Source: Ancylobacter sp. Lp-2 (GTDB lineage Bacteria > Pseudomonadota > Alphaproteobacteria > Rhizobiales > Xanthobacteraceae). From it: a DNA stretch of 64,000 nucleotides. The stretch lies in NCBI RefSeq assembly GCF_020523795.1, contig NZ_JAJALI010000015.1:24728-88727 (forward strand), written 5' to 3'. The notes below the pieces were generated by a model that was not told the DNA's origin, did not search any database, and worked only from the letters and a program-made list of their open reading frames with translations. Positions 1-9,231 of this stretch are shown here, in pieces. The first letter of the stretch is position 1; every line of letters begins with the position of its first letter. Both the position numbers and the translations under genes were made by a program.

Positions 1-97
1 GGGGAAAGGCGATCGCCCAGTCGCCGCCCGCGTCGAGGCCGGCGCTGATCGCGCTTTTCGGCTTCAGCAGCGACAGCACGTCGGAGAGAGGATCCAT
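1..97 (-). CDS. AraC-family regulator with N-terminal cupin, partial (N-terminus only)
   Basis: The reverse strand reads from an ATG at 97 off the left edge of the window; 32 codons are visible, beginning MDPLSDVLSLLKP and continuing to a GLDAGGDW segment. This start is typical of AraC-type transcriptional regulators with the cupin_6 sensor domain, which precedes the DNA-binding helix-turn-helix. The HTH itself is outside the window, so the family call rests on the N-terminus alone. It is divergent from a short-chain dehydrogenase, with 137 bp between the two starts; such regulators commonly control the adjacent oxidoreductase. Too short to predict an effector. Confidence 0.75.
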   Translation of the reverse strand, partial: MDPLSDVLSLLKPKSAISAGLDAGGDWAIAFP

Positions 98-234
98 CAG
101 CGGAGCCGGACGATACAGGAGAAAAGCCGGACTTTATCGCATGGAACGTCCGTCGGCCATCCGCGATGCTTGGGGGGAGATCGCCGGTCGGTGGACAGTG
201 CATCCGGCCGGCAGTGCAGCGCAGGAGAGTTCTC

Positions 235-1218
235 ATGGCCACCCACCAGATGCCGCTCGGTTCCGGCTTCGGGCCGCGCAGCACCGCGCGGCAGGTTCTC
301 GCCGGCCTGGACCTTGCCGGCCGGCGGGCCCTCGTCACCGGCGGGCATTCCGGCCTCGGGCTGGAGACGACGCGGGCGCTGGCGGCGGCCGGTGCCGAGG
401 TGGTCGTCGCCGCCCGCCAACCCGAGGTCGCCCGCCGCGCCCTGGCGGATCTTCCCGGCGTGGCGGTCGAGGCGCTGGACCTTGCCGACCTCGTCAGCGT
501 GCGCGCCTGCGCCGGCCGCCTGCTCGCTTCCGGCGAGCCTCTCGACCTCATGATCAACAATGCCGGCATCATGGCCTGTCCGGAGACCCGCGTCGGGCCG
601 GGCTGGGAGGCGCAGTTCGCCACCAACCATCTCGGCCCCTTCGTGTTGACCAACCTGCTGTGGCCGGCGCTGGCGGCAGGCGCGGGCGTGGCGGGAGGCG
701 CGCGCGTGGTCTGCGTCTCCTCGGCCGGGCATCACCAGTCGGCCATGCGCTGGGACGACGTGCAGTTCCGGGACGGCTACGACAAATGGCGGGCCTATGG
801 CCAGTCGAAGACCGCCAACGCACTGTTCGCCGTGCATCTCGACCGGCTGGGGCGGGAGCATGGCATCCGGGCGTTCTCGCTGCATCCCGGCAAGATCTTC
901 ACCCCGTTGCAGCGGCATCTGGCGCGGGAGGAGATGGTAGCGGCCGGCTGGCTGGACGAGACGGGAGCGCTCGCCGATCCCAGCTTCAAGACGCCGGAAC
1001 AGGGCGCCGCCACCGCCGTGTGGGCTGCCACCTCGCCGCGCTTGGAGGGGCTTGGGGGCCTCTATTGCGAGGATTGCGACGTCGCGGTCCGCGCCGAGGA
1101 GGCACGGGAGCCGTTCGTCGGCGTGTGCGCCCATGCGGCGGACGAGGGGGAGGCGGCGCGTCTCTGGGCGCTGTCGGCCGAACTCACCGGCATCGGGCGA
1201 GCCGGAGGTCCGGGCTGA
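235..1218 (+). CDS. short-chain dehydrogenase/reductase (SDR)
   Basis: A 327-residue NAD(P)-dependent oxidoreductase of the classical/extended SDR type (retinol dehydrogenase or WW-domain oxidoreductase-like). Visible are the glycine-rich nucleotide motif TGGHSGLG, the NNAG motif, a serine in the VSSAG segment and the catalytic pair in YGQSK. The ATG at 235 is chosen because AGGAGAG lies just upstream and because residues from there match the usual N-terminus; an in-frame start at 166 would add 23 unlikely residues. It is divergent from the AraC-type regulator at the window edge, which probably controls it. Substrate unknown; nothing ties it to the siderophore genes except position. Confidence 0.88.
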   Translation: MATHQMPLGSGFGPRSTARQVLAGLDLAGRRALVTGGHSGLGLETTRALAAAGAEVVVAARQPEVARRALADLPGVAVEALDLADLVSVRACAGRLLASGEPLDLMINNAGIMACPETRVGPGWEAQFATNHLGPFVLTNLLWPALAAGAGVAGGARVVCVSSAGHHQSAMRWDDVQFRDGYDKWRAYGQSKTANALFAVHLDRLGREHGIRAFSLHPGKIFTPLQRHLAREEMVAAGWLDETGALADPSFKTPEQGAATAVWAATSPRLEGLGGLYCEDCDVAVRAEEAREPFVGVCAHAADEGEAARLWALSAELTGIGRAGGPG

Positions 1219-1334
1219 CCGGGGCCGGCGGCGGGAGGTTTGTCGCAGCGGCTGTCGCGAAACCCGCTTATGCTGCCGGCGGCGGCGCGCCCGCGTCGCC
1301 GTCCAGCCTCCATCAGCCCGTGACGGCCCTTCCA

Positions 1335-2912
1335 ATGACCCGAGCTTCGACCCGAGCTTCCTCTGAGCGCGCGCCGGCGCCTTCCCGCCCCAACATCCTG
1401 CTGATCACCGCCGACCAGTGGCGCGGCGATCTCATGGGCGCCGGGCGGCCGTTCGGCGGGCTGACGCCGCATCTCGATGCGCTGGCCGCCGCCGGCACCA
1501 GCTTCGCCAGCCATTATTGCCAGGTCTATCCCTGCGGCCCGTCGCGGGCCTCGCTCTATACCGGGCTCTATGCTCACAAGCACCGCTCGGTGGCCAATGG
1601 CATGCCGCTGGACGCCCGCCACCCGACGCTGTTCACCGAGCTGCGCCGTGCCGGCTATCTGCCGACCCTGTTCGGCTACACCGACACCACGCTCGACCCG
1701 CGCGGCCGGGCGCCGCTGGATCCCGATCGCGGCACCTATGAGAATCTCTGCCCGGGCATGGTGGCGGGGATGATGCTCACCGAGCGGGCGACGCCGTGGT
1801 TGGCGCATCTGAAGGCGAATGGCTACCGGGTGGAGGATCCCGATGCCGGCCGCGAGGCGATCTTCGCCCAGCGCCGCTTCGGCGAGCCGGCGGTGTTCGC
1901 CGCCGAACACTCCGAGACCGCCTTCCTCACCGACCGCTTCCTCGACTGGCTCGGCGTGGTCGGGCGGGAGCCCTTCTGTGCGCATCTCTCCTACATCGCC
2001 CCGCATCCGCCCTTCGGCGCGGCCGATCCCTGGCACCGTCTCGTCGACCCGGCCGACATGCCGGCGCCGGTACGCGGCGCCGATCCCTCGGTCGAGGCCG
2101 GCCAAAGCCCGCTGATCGCTGCACTGATCGGTCAGATTGGCCTCACTGCACACCTCATCGGTCTCACCGGACGCGCCGCCGAGATGGATGACGAGCTCAT
2201 CCGCCGCATGCGTGCCATCTATGCCGGCCTCGCCCATGAGGTGGACCACCATCTCGGCCGAATCTTCCGGGCGCTCAAGGAAAACGGCTTGTGGGACAAT
2301 ACCTTGATCGTCTTCACCGCCGATCATGGCGAGCAGCTCGGCGACCACTGGCTGCTCGGTAAGACCGGCTATTACGACCAGTCCGCCCATATCCCGCTGA
2401 TCATCCGCGACCCGCGTCCCGCCGTAGACAAAGGGCGCGGCAAGTTGTTGGATTCGTTCACGGAATCCGTCGATGTGCTGCCCACTCTGCTGGAGGCCGC
2501 GGGCGTGCCGACCCCGCGAAACTGCGACGGCAGGAGCCTCCTCCCCCTCTGCGCCGGCGAGGAAACCCCCACCGACTGGCGCGACGCCACGCAATGGAGC
2601 TTCCATTTCGGCGACATCGTCGGGCGGCGAATGGAGCAGGCTCTCGGTCTGCCGACCAAACGCTGCCACCTGCAGGTCATTCGAACCAAGGCATTGAAAT
2701 ATATTGCCTTTGCCGGAATGCCGCCAGTGCTGTTCGACCTCGCCGCTGACCCGGCCGAGCTCACGAACCGTGCCTCCGACCCCGCGTCGCTCGCCCTGCG
2801 GCTGGAGGGAGCCGAACGGCTGCTCGCCTTCCGCCAGCGCCATGAGGAGGAAACCCTCACCGGCTATCTCGCCAAGGACGGAGCATTCCATGAAGAGACG
2901 TCTAGAATATGA
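1335..2912 (+). CDS. sulfatase / phosphonate monoester hydrolase of the alkaline phosphatase superfamily
   Basis: A 525-residue hydrolase. The N-terminal metal ligand region NILLITADQWRGD is followed by PCGPSRASLYTG, where Cys67 of the C-x-P-S-R motif would be converted to formylglycine by a maturase. A second metal-binding part is seen at FTADHGEQLGDH followed by GKTGYYDQ. The motif and length fit both arylsulfatases and phosphonate monoester/phosphodiester hydrolases, which are promiscuous, so the true substrate cannot be named. No signal peptide is evident, favouring a cytoplasmic enzyme. The start is ATG 1335; a GTG at 1320 is possible, and the much longer open frame upstream is a shadow of the SDR gene. 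No formylglycine-generating enzyme is nearby. Confidence 0.85.
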   Translation: MTRASTRASSERAPAPSRPNILLITADQWRGDLMGAGRPFGGLTPHLDALAAAGTSFASHYCQVYPCGPSRASLYTGLYAHKHRSVANGMPLDARHPTLFTELRRAGYLPTLFGYTDTTLDPRGRAPLDPDRGTYENLCPGMVAGMMLTERATPWLAHLKANGYRVEDPDAGREAIFAQRRFGEPAVFAAEHSETAFLTDRFLDWLGVVGREPFCAHLSYIAPHPPFGAADPWHRLVDPADMPAPVRGADPSVEAGQSPLIAALIGQIGLTAHLIGLTGRAAEMDDELIRRMRAIYAGLAHEVDHHLGRIFRALKENGLWDNTLIVFTADHGEQLGDHWLLGKTGYYDQSAHIPLIIRDPRPAVDKGRGKLLDSFTESVDVLPTLLEAAGVPTPRNCDGRSLLPLCAGEETPTDWRDATQWSFHFGDIVGRRMEQALGLPTKRCHLQVIRTKALKYIAFAGMPPVLFDLAADPAELTNRASDPASLALRLEGAERLLAFRQRHEEETLTGYLAKDGAFHEETSRI

Positions 2913-3062
2913 TTAGAATAATTAAAATGAGAGGGTGACGTCCGTTGTTTTCTCCATAAGTAGAATAGTTTAAAAGTAAGAATTAAGAATTGTTTAGTTG
3001 ACAGTAACGGCATAGCGGGCGGATAGGCAGCGTAGTTCTTGTGCAGCCGATGACACCGATCC
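2885..3062 (+). promoter_or_regulatory. AT-rich promoter region upstream of the siderophore operon
   Basis: This stretch is strikingly AT-rich against a very GC-rich background. It has repeated TAGAATA / TAAGAATT words (2901-2920 and 2965-2992), which resemble half-sites (TTTAGAA) of the Irr-type iron control element, though no clean inverted repeat is present. TTGACA at 2998-3003 followed after 18 bp by GATAGG (3022-3027) is a possible core promoter with a poor -10. Iron-responsive control by Irr, RirA or Fur is inferred from the operon content, not shown. Confidence 0.45.
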
Positions 3063-4199
3063 ATGCCCGTCCGCAACCTGTCGCCTGTCCTGCCCCGCCG
3101 ACGCGATGTACTGGGCCTCATGGCGCTGACCCTGGTCGGCGGTGGCCTGTCCATGCACCCGGCGATGGCGGATATCGCGCTGAAGGACGTCACCGGACGC
3201 GAGGTGACGCTCGCCAAGCCCGCCTCGCGGATCGTGATCGGCGACGGTCGTTTCCTTCTGGCGCTGGCGCTGGTGCATCCCGACCCGGTCTCGCTCGTTG
3301 CCGGCTGGCCGCGCGACATCAACCGCCTGGGCCGGTCGGCCTATGAGGCGTGGCAGAAAAAATTCCCTGCGATCAACGACATACCCCAGACGTCGGCGGC
3401 CAATGCGGCGATCTCGGTGGAGCGCATCATCGCCGCGAAGCCGGACCTCGCGCTGTTCTCCCTCGGCGCGACGCCCTCCGACGAGGAGCGGGCGCGGCTG
3501 GAGGCGGCGGGCATTCCCGTCGCGGTGGTCGATTTCTTCGTCAAGCCGCTCGACAATATGGAAGCGAGCCTCCGCCTCATCGGCGCGGCCGTGGGCCGCG
3601 AGGCGCAGGCGGAAGCGTTCATCGCCTTTCGTCGCCAGCATTTCGATGTCGTGCGCAGCCGCGTCGCTACCCTGCCGCCGGAGAAGAAGCCGCGCCTATT
3701 CTTCGAGGCGCATGCGGCGATGACCGCCGATTGCTGCAACTCCCCCGGTCGCGGCAATATCGGCGAAGTCATCGCGGCGGTGGGCGCGACGAATATCGGC
3801 GCCTCGGTGATTTCCGGCGCCTTTGGCAAGCTGAACCTGGAATATGTCATCGCCCAGGACCCGCAGGTCTATGTCGCGACCGGCGGCAGCCACATGGAAG
3901 GCACCGCAGGCCTGCTGATCGGCCCGGAATACAGCGCCGAGCGTGCCCGCGAGACGCTGGCCGGCCTCATCAAGCGCCCCGGATTCGACGGCATGAGCGC
4001 GGTGCGCAACCACCGCGTCTACGGCCTCGCCCACCAGATGCTCAACTCGCCGCTTGACGTGCTCACCCTCGAGGTGCTGGCGCGCTGGGCGCATCCCGAA
4101 CTTTTCGCCGATCTCGATCCCGACGCCACGCTGGCCGAGATCAATGCGCGCTTCCTCGCCGTGCCCGTCGCCGGTCCGAACTGGATCGCCCTCGACTGA
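3063..4199 (+). CDS. periplasmic iron-siderophore-binding protein of an ABC transporter
   Basis: A 378-residue class III periplasmic binding protein (FepB/FecB/BtuF fold). The N-terminus carries a twin-arginine-like RRRDVLGL stretch, a hydrophobic core and an AMA/D cleavage site near residue 36, so export, possibly by Tat, is expected. The start of the mature protein (IALKDVTGREVTLAKPASRIV) and the segment AAKPDLAL are characteristic of siderophore-binding proteins. It would deliver the ferric catecholate to the FepC/FecCD-type transporter encoded at 13902-15805. It is the first gene of the siderophore operon, 34 bp ahead of the YncE-like gene. Ligand assignment is by context. Confidence 0.85.
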   Translation: MPVRNLSPVLPRRRDVLGLMALTLVGGGLSMHPAMADIALKDVTGREVTLAKPASRIVIGDGRFLLALALVHPDPVSLVAGWPRDINRLGRSAYEAWQKKFPAINDIPQTSAANAAISVERIIAAKPDLALFSLGATPSDEERARLEAAGIPVAVVDFFVKPLDNMEASLRLIGAAVGREAQAEAFIAFRRQHFDVVRSRVATLPPEKKPRLFFEAHAAMTADCCNSPGRGNIGEVIAAVGATNIGASVISGAFGKLNLEYVIAQDPQVYVATGGSHMEGTAGLLIGPEYSAERARETLAGLIKRPGFDGMSAVRNHRVYGLAHQMLNSPLDVLTLEVLARWAHPELFADLDPDATLAEINARFLAVPVAGPNWIALD

Positions 4200-4233
4200 T
4201 CGGCCTCATCGCATCCCGCAACGGAGATTTCCC

Positions 4234-5430
4234 ATGCGCCTCGTCGCCCAGACCCGCCGATTCCTTGCCGCTTCCTCGCTTCCCGCGCTTGTGATGGGTG
4301 CGGCGCTGCTCGTCGGTACCGGCGCAGCGCAGGCCGAGCCGGAATTCGTCCGTTCGGTGAAGCCCGGTCCCGGTGTCTATGAGCTGGTGTTCAGCGCGCC
4401 GATGAACCGCGTCTATGTCGCCGCCGCCGGCACGCGCGGCTCGACCGAGGCCAAGGTGCTGGCGCTGGATCCGGCGACGCTGGAGACCAAGGAAACCATC
4501 GATTTCGGCTCGGAGGCCGCTTTCGGCCTCGGCATCAACAACAAGACCAAGAAGCTCTACGCCACCCAGACCCGCATCGGCGCGGTGGCGATCGTCGATC
4601 TTGCCACCGGCAAGGTGGTGGCGACGGTGAAGAAGGGCGACAAGGCGCATGTGCGCGAGGCCGTGGTCGACGAGGCCGGCAACCGCACCTTCATCACCGT
4701 GATGGGCCGCGATGACGACAGCTCGGTGTGGATCATCGACGGCGCCACCGACAGCATCGTCGGCAGCATCGACAACCTGCCCGGCAGCGTCACCGGCGTC
4801 GCCGTCGATCAGAAGGGCAACCGTCTGTTCGCCTCCGCGATGAAGAGCAATCAGGTCCATGTCATCGACCTCGCCACCGGCAAGATAATCAAGAGCTTCG
4901 CGTCGGGCGGAGAGAACGCAATCAACCTCGTTTATGACGCCAGCGGCGACCAGATCTTCGTCGCGCATCAGGGTTCCGGCGACGTGGTGGTGCTCGACGC
5001 CAAGGACGGTTCGGTCGTCAAGAAGATCCCGACTGGCCAGGGCGCCCTCGGCATCACGCTCGATGCGGCGCGCAACCTGGTCTACGTCGCCAATCGCGTC
5101 GGGGGCTATGTCACGCTGATCGACACCAAGACGCTGGAGCCGGTGGCGAATGTGGTGACCGGCTCGATGCCGAATACCGTCGCCGTCGATCCGGCGACCG
5201 GCAATGCCTATGTCACCAACAAGTCGAAGATGACGCCGCGCCCGCGTCCCGCCCAGCCGCCGGCGGCTGGAGCGGCGCCCGCCCCGGGTGCTACGCCGGC
5301 CACGCCCGTCGCGGCGGCCCCCGCGGGCGGTGCCCCGGCCGGTGGTGCGCCGGGTGGCCCGGCTCCGGGCGGCCGTCCGGTGCCGATGATCGATCCCTTC
5401 GGCGACACCGTCTCCCTGATCAAGCCGTGA
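4234..5430 (+). CDS. YncE-like periplasmic beta-propeller protein
   Basis: A 398-residue protein with a Sec signal peptide ending near AQA/E (residue 34). Repeating units such as VHVIDLATGKII, VVVLDAKDGSVV and VTLIDTKTLEPV are those of seven-bladed YncE/PQQ-like propellers. In E. coli the yncE gene is iron (Fur) regulated and lies next to the TonB receptor gene yncD, so a place in an iron-uptake operon is consistent. Residues about 335-383 are a Pro/Ala/Gly-rich insertion, after which a final strand (DPFGDTVSLIKP) closes the last blade; the insertion is therefore a loop, not a tail. ATG 4234 has an ACGGAGA ribosome site. Function in the pathway is unknown; substrate binding or an accessory role in the periplasm is plausible. 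Confidence 0.82.
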   Translation: MRLVAQTRRFLAASSLPALVMGAALLVGTGAAQAEPEFVRSVKPGPGVYELVFSAPMNRVYVAAAGTRGSTEAKVLALDPATLETKETIDFGSEAAFGLGINNKTKKLYATQTRIGAVAIVDLATGKVVATVKKGDKAHVREAVVDEAGNRTFITVMGRDDDSSVWIIDGATDSIVGSIDNLPGSVTGVAVDQKGNRLFASAMKSNQVHVIDLATGKIIKSFASGGENAINLVYDASGDQIFVAHQGSGDVVVLDAKDGSVVKKIPTGQGALGITLDAARNLVYVANRVGGYVTLIDTKTLEPVANVVTGSMPNTVAVDPATGNAYVTNKSKMTPRPRPAQPPAAGAAPAPGATPATPVAAAPAGGAPAGGAPGGPAPGGRPVPMIDPFGDTVSLIKP

Positions 5431-5440
5431 CGCCGAGGAC

Positions 5441-6664
5441 GTGACCAAAGCCCGCATGATGAAGACCTCGGAGATGACAGACCGGGAGGCGACGGCACTC
5501 GATGCACCGGCTGCCGCCCTCTCGTCCTTCGTCCTGGTCGGGGCCGGCGAGACGGTGGTGGCCACCGGCTGCCGGCCGGTTCCGGTCGTCGCCGGCGTGT
5601 CGCTGGCGCGGCAGGCCGCCGACGCGCTGGCCGATGCACGCGGCGGCGCGGCGGTGCTGGTCGGAGCGTTGCCTTACGACCATGCGCAGCCGGCGCATCT
5701 GCTGCGTCCGGCCGGCTGGTCGCGCCAGCCGGGCCGTTCCGCCGCCCGGGCCTTCGGAACGCCGGCTCTCGTGCGGGCCGACGCCTACCCACGCTGGCAG
5801 GTGACGGCGGAGCCTTCCCTCGCCGCCTATCAGGCCGCGGTGGCGGAAGCACTGGCGCGGATGGAGCGCCGGCCGGAGCTGCGCAAGGTGGTGCTGGCGC
5901 GGGCGCTGCGGGTGGCCGGTGACCGGCCGATCGATGCCCGCGCGCTGCTCGGTCGCCTTGCCGAGGATCCGGCCGCCACCGCCTTCTGCGTGCCGCTGCC
6001 GTCGCAGGGCGGGGCGGGGCGGCTCTTGGTCGGTGCGACGCCGGAACTGCTGGTTTCGCGGCAGGGCGACGCGGTGCTGTCGCACCCGCTCGCCGGTTCG
6101 GCTCGTCGCTCGGCCGATCCAAGTCTCGACCGCGAGGCAGCCGAGGGCCTCGTCGCTTCGGCCAAGGATCAGCGCGAGCACCGGGAAGTGGTGACCGCCA
6201 TCCTCGACCAACTGGCGCCGCATTGCCGCGAATTGGGCACGCCGGAGGGCACGCAGATCGTGTCCACCGCCAGCATGTGGCATCTCGGCACGCGGATCGT
6301 CGGGCGGCTGCACGACACGACGCTGTCGAGCCTCGACCTCGCCGCCCTGCTGCATCCGACGCCCGCCGTCTGCGGCACGCCCCGCGACGCGGCGGCGGCG
6401 GTCATCGCCGAGCTCGAAGGCCATGATCGCGGCTTCTACGCCGGAGCTGTCGGCTGGTGCGAGGCAAATGGCGACGGCGCCTGGTATGTCGCGCTGCGTT
6501 GCGCCGAGATCGCCGGCAACGAGGCGCGGCTGCATGCCGGCGCCGGTGTCGTGCCGGGCTCCGACCCGGTGGCGGAAGGCGAGGAGACCGCGGCGAAATT
6601 CGCCGCGATGCTGCGTGCGCTCGGCCTCGACGAAGCCATCGCCTTTGACGGAGCCGCTCGATGA
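5441..6664 (+). CDS. entC: isochorismate synthase (EntC/DhbC type)
   Basis: Converts chorismate to isochorismate, the first step of 2,3-dihydroxybenzoate (DHB) synthesis. The 407-residue product has the chorismate-binding fold with [10 protein letters not shown], a HPLAGSARR segment, [11 protein letters not shown] and the C-terminal GFYAGAVGW and [11 protein letters not shown] motifs. The start is uncertain: GTG 5441 is kept for its nearby GAGGA, but ATG 5456, 5459 or 5474 are possible and only affect a non-conserved N-terminus. It overlaps entE by ATGA (6661-6664), implying translational coupling. Association with entE, isochorismatase and entA makes siderophore rather than menaquinone or salicylate the likely fate. 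Confidence 0.92.
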   Translation: MTKARMMKTSEMTDREATALDAPAAALSSFVLVGAGETVVATGCRPVPVVAGVSLARQAADALADARGGAAVLVGALPYDHAQPAHLLRPAGWSRQPGRSAARAFGTPALVRADAYPRWQVTAEPSLAAYQAAVAEALARMERRPELRKVVLARALRVAGDRPIDARALLGRLAEDPAATAFCVPLPSQGGAGRLLVGATPELLVSRQGDAVLSHPLAGSARRSADPSLDREAAEGLVASAKDQREHREVVTAILDQLAPHCRELGTPEGTQIVSTASMWHLGTRIVGRLHDTTLSSLDLAALLHPTPAVCGTPRDAAAAVIAELEGHDRGFYAGAVGWCEANGDGAWYVALRCAEIAGNEARLHAGAGVVPGSDPVAEGEETAAKFAAMLRALGLDEAIAFDGAAR

Positions 6665-8298
6665 TCCCGCTGGTGCAGCCCTTCCAGCCGGAATTCGCCG
6701 AGCGCTACCGCCGGGCCGGCTATTGGCGCGGCGAGACCTTCCCCGGCATGCTGCGGGATCTCGCCGCGCGCCATGCCGAGCGGATGGCGGTTGTCGGCGG
6801 CGATCAGCGCTGGAGCTATGGCGAGCTCGCCGGCCGGGCGGAACGGGCGGCGGCCGGTTTCCTCGCGCTGGGGCTGAAGCCGGGCGACCGGGTGGTGGTG
6901 CAACTGCCCAACATCCCGGAATTCCTGTCGGTGGTGTTCGGCTTGTTCCGCGCCGGGCTGGTGCCGGTCTATGCGCTGCCGGCGCATCGGGTGGTCGAGG
7001 TGGTGCATTTCGCCCGCACCGCCGAGGCGCGCGCTTATGTCGTCGCCGAGCGACATGAGGGCTTCGACTATCGCGGCCTTGCCGAGGAGGTGCGGCAGCA
7101 GGTGCCGGCGCTCGATACGGTCATCGTGGTCGGCGAAGCCGGCCCGTTCGAGCCGTTTGGCGGGTTGGAGGGCGATGTCGCGTCGCTGCCGGGCGATCCG
7201 GATCCCTCGTCGGTCGCCTTCCTGCAGATTTCCGGCGGCAGCACCGGCCTGTCCAAGCTGATCCCGCGCACGCATGACGACTACATCTACAGCTTCCGCG
7301 CCAGCGCCGAGATCTGCGGCCTCACGCCGGACAGCATCTATCTCGCGGCGCTGCCGGTGGCGCATAATTTCCCGATGAGCTCGCCCGGCGTGTTCGGCGT
7401 GCTCCATGCCGGCGGCACCGTGGTGATGTCGCCCTCGCCGAGCCCGGAAGCGGCTTTCCCGCTGATCGCGCGGGAGAGGGTGACGATCACCGGCCTGGTG
7501 CCGCCGCTCGCTTTGCTGTGGATGCAGGCGGCGCCGAAGGCCGGGCACGACCTGTCCAGCCTGGAGGTGCTGCAGGTCGGCGGCGCCAAATTCATGCCGG
7601 AGGCGGCGCGCCGCGTGCGTCCGACGCTCGGCTGCACCTTGCAGCAGGTGTTCGGCATGGCGGAGGGGCTGGTCAACTACACCCGCCTCGACGACCCCGA
7701 GGAGATCATCGTCACCACGCAGGGACGGCCGATCAGCGAGGCCGACGAAGTGCTGATCCTCGACGATGCCGGCGCCCCGGTGCCGGAGGGCGAGGTCGGC
7801 AATTTGCTGACGCGCGGGCCCTACACCATCCGCGCCTATCACAATAATGACGGCGCCAATGCTCGCTCCTTCACCCAGGACGGCTTCTACCGCACCGGCG
7901 ACATGGTGAAGCGGACGCCCGATGGCTATCTCGTCGTGCAGGGGCGCGCCAGCGACCACATCAACCGCGCCGGCGAGAAGATCTCCGCCGAGGAGATCGA
8001 GGATCATCTGCTGGCGCATCCGAGCGTATTCGACGCTGCCGTGGTGTCGCTGCCGGACGAGTTCCTCGGCGAGCGGAGCTGCGCCTTCGTCATCGCGCAG
8101 GGAGACAAGCCGAAGGCGGCGGCGCTGAAGGCGTTCATGCGTACGCGCGGGCTCGCCGATTTCAAGGTGCCTGACCAGGTCGTCTTCGTGCCGGCCTTCG
8201 AGACCACGGCGGTGGGCAAGGTCAGCCGCAAGGAGCTGCGCGCCACGCTGCGCCGGCAGTTCCTCGCCGAACAATCGGCCGTGCCGCCGGGAGAATGA
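6661..8298 (+). CDS. entE: 2,3-dihydroxybenzoate-AMP ligase (EntE/DhbE type)
   Basis: A 545-residue stand-alone adenylating enzyme that activates DHB with ATP and loads it on the aryl carrier protein. Visible are the phosphate loop [15 protein letters not shown], the aryl-pocket sequence HNFPMSSPG and the C-terminal hinge/lysine region [20 protein letters not shown] with a late GKVSRKEL. In this family Asn of HN-(F/Y)-P and serines at the following positions go with DHB, whereas a Cys there marks salicylate enzymes, so DHB is the predicted substrate. It overlaps both neighbours by ATGA. Its partner carrier is the separate protein at 8945-9226. Confidence 0.94.
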   Translation: MIPLVQPFQPEFAERYRRAGYWRGETFPGMLRDLAARHAERMAVVGGDQRWSYGELAGRAERAAAGFLALGLKPGDRVVVQLPNIPEFLSVVFGLFRAGLVPVYALPAHRVVEVVHFARTAEARAYVVAERHEGFDYRGLAEEVRQQVPALDTVIVVGEAGPFEPFGGLEGDVASLPGDPDPSSVAFLQISGGSTGLSKLIPRTHDDYIYSFRASAEICGLTPDSIYLAALPVAHNFPMSSPGVFGVLHAGGTVVMSPSPSPEAAFPLIARERVTITGLVPPLALLWMQAAPKAGHDLSSLEVLQVGGAKFMPEAARRVRPTLGCTLQQVFGMAEGLVNYTRLDDPEEIIVTTQGRPISEADEVLILDDAGAPVPEGEVGNLLTRGPYTIRAYHNNDGANARSFTQDGFYRTGDMVKRTPDGYLVVQGRASDHINRAGEKISAEEIEDHLLAHPSVFDAAVVSLPDEFLGERSCAFVIAQGDKPKAAALKAFMRTRGLADFKVPDQVVFVPAFETTAVGKVSRKELRATLRRQFLAEQSAVPPGE

Positions 8299-8948
8299 CC
8301 ATGTCCGACAAACCCGGATTGCCGCGCATTGCTTCCTATGCGCTGCCGACGCCGGCCGCGCTGCCGGCCTCGCGGGCACCGTGGACGCTCGCCCGCGAGC
8401 GGGCCGCGCTGCTGATCCACGACATGCAGGGCTATTTCGTCGCCGCCTTCGCCGCCGGCGAGGCGCCGATCGCACCGGCCATCGCCAATATCGCCGCGCT
8501 CGCCGCCGCCGCCCGTGCCGCCGGGGTGCCGGTGTTCTACACGGCGCAGGACGGCGACCAGGACCGGCGCGACCGTGGCCTGCAGGCCGATCTCTGGGGC
8601 CCGGGCATGAGCTCGGCGCCGGAACACCAGAAGATCATCGCCGAGCTCGCGCCCGGGCCGGCCGACTTCGTGCTGGTGAAGCACCGCTACAGCGCCTTCC
8701 AGCGCTCCAACCTGGAGACGCTGATGCGCGTGCGCGGCCGTGACCAGCTGATCGTCACCGGCATCTACGCTCATATCGGCTGCCAGCTCACTACCGCCGA
8801 AGCCTTTATGCGCGACATCGAGCCGTTCTTCGTGGCCGATGCGCTCGCCGATTTCTCGCGGGCGAAGCACGATGCGGCGCTCGCCTATGTCGCGTCGACC
8901 TGCGGTGTCGTCGCCCCTGCCGCCGCGCTGATGGAGATGCTGCGATGA
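8295..8948 (+). CDS. isochorismatase (EntB N-terminal domain as a separate protein)
   Basis: Hydrolyses isochorismate to 2,3-dihydro-2,3-dihydroxybenzoate and pyruvate. The 217 residues match the isochorismatase domain of EntB/Dhb[11 protein letters not shown] with the catalytic Asp, VKHRYSAF with the catalytic Lys region, and [19 protein letters not shown]. In E. coli and Bacillus this domain is fused to a C-terminal aryl carrier domain; here the protein stops at the natural domain border and the carrier is the next gene, overlapping by ATGA. Start ATG 8295 overlaps entE; ATG 8301 is an alternative. Confidence 0.92.
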   Translation: MTMSDKPGLPRIASYALPTPAALPASRAPWTLARERAALLIHDMQGYFVAAFAAGEAPIAPAIANIAALAAAARAAGVPVFYTAQDGDQDRRDRGLQADLWGPGMSSAPEHQKIIAELAPGPADFVLVKHRYSAFQRSNLETLMRVRGRDQLIVTGIYAHIGCQLTTAEAFMRDIEPFFVADALADFSRAKHDAALAYVASTCGVVAPAAALMEMLR

Positions 8949-9226
8949 TCGATCCCACCCAGATCCGCCGCCTCGCCGAGCCGCGCGAGCCGCTGACCAT
9001 GGACCGCATGCGCCGCGACATCGCCGCGATGCTGCACGAGGACCCCTCCGAGATCGGCGAGGCCGACAGCCTGCTCGACCTCGGGCTCGATTCCATGCGG
9101 GCGATGAATCTCGTGCTCGGCTGGAGCGAGGGCGGGCTCGACCTCGAATTCTCCGAATTCGCGGAGGATCCGACCCTGACCGGCTGGTGGACGATCGTCG
9201 CCCGGCAGCAGGCGCGGCGCGGCTGA
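8945..9226 (+). CDS. stand-alone aryl carrier protein (EntB C-terminal domain equivalent)
   Basis: A 93-residue carrier protein with the phosphopantetheine attachment motif LGLDSMRAM, Ser50 being the modified residue. It would carry DHB as a thioester from EntE to the condensation domain of the EntF-type synthetase. It starts inside the stop codon of the isochorismatase gene (ATGA, 8945-8948) and ends 5 bp before the synthetase start, so the three are translated together. It needs a 4'-phosphopantetheinyl transferase that is not encoded in the window. The frame differs from that of the isochorismatase, so it is a true separate gene rather than a read-through product. Confidence 0.9.
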   Translation: MIDPTQIRRLAEPREPLTMDRMRRDIAAMLHEDPSEIGEADSLLDLGLDSMRAMNLVLGWSEGGLDLEFSEFAEDPTLTGWWTIVARQQARRG

Positions 9227-9231
9227 ACGCG

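Noticed and set aside
97..1335. Long open frame on the minus strand across the SDR gene
   Set aside because: Arg/Pro/Gly-rich antiparallel shadow of the SDR gene with no recognisable motif. Only the true AraC-type N-terminus at 1-97 in this area is supported.
8930..8960. Frameshift joining isochorismatase and carrier into one EntB
   Set aside because: Both frames have proper ends, and the ATGA overlap is the same type of junction as entC/entE and entE/isochorismatase, so a real gene split is more likely than an error.
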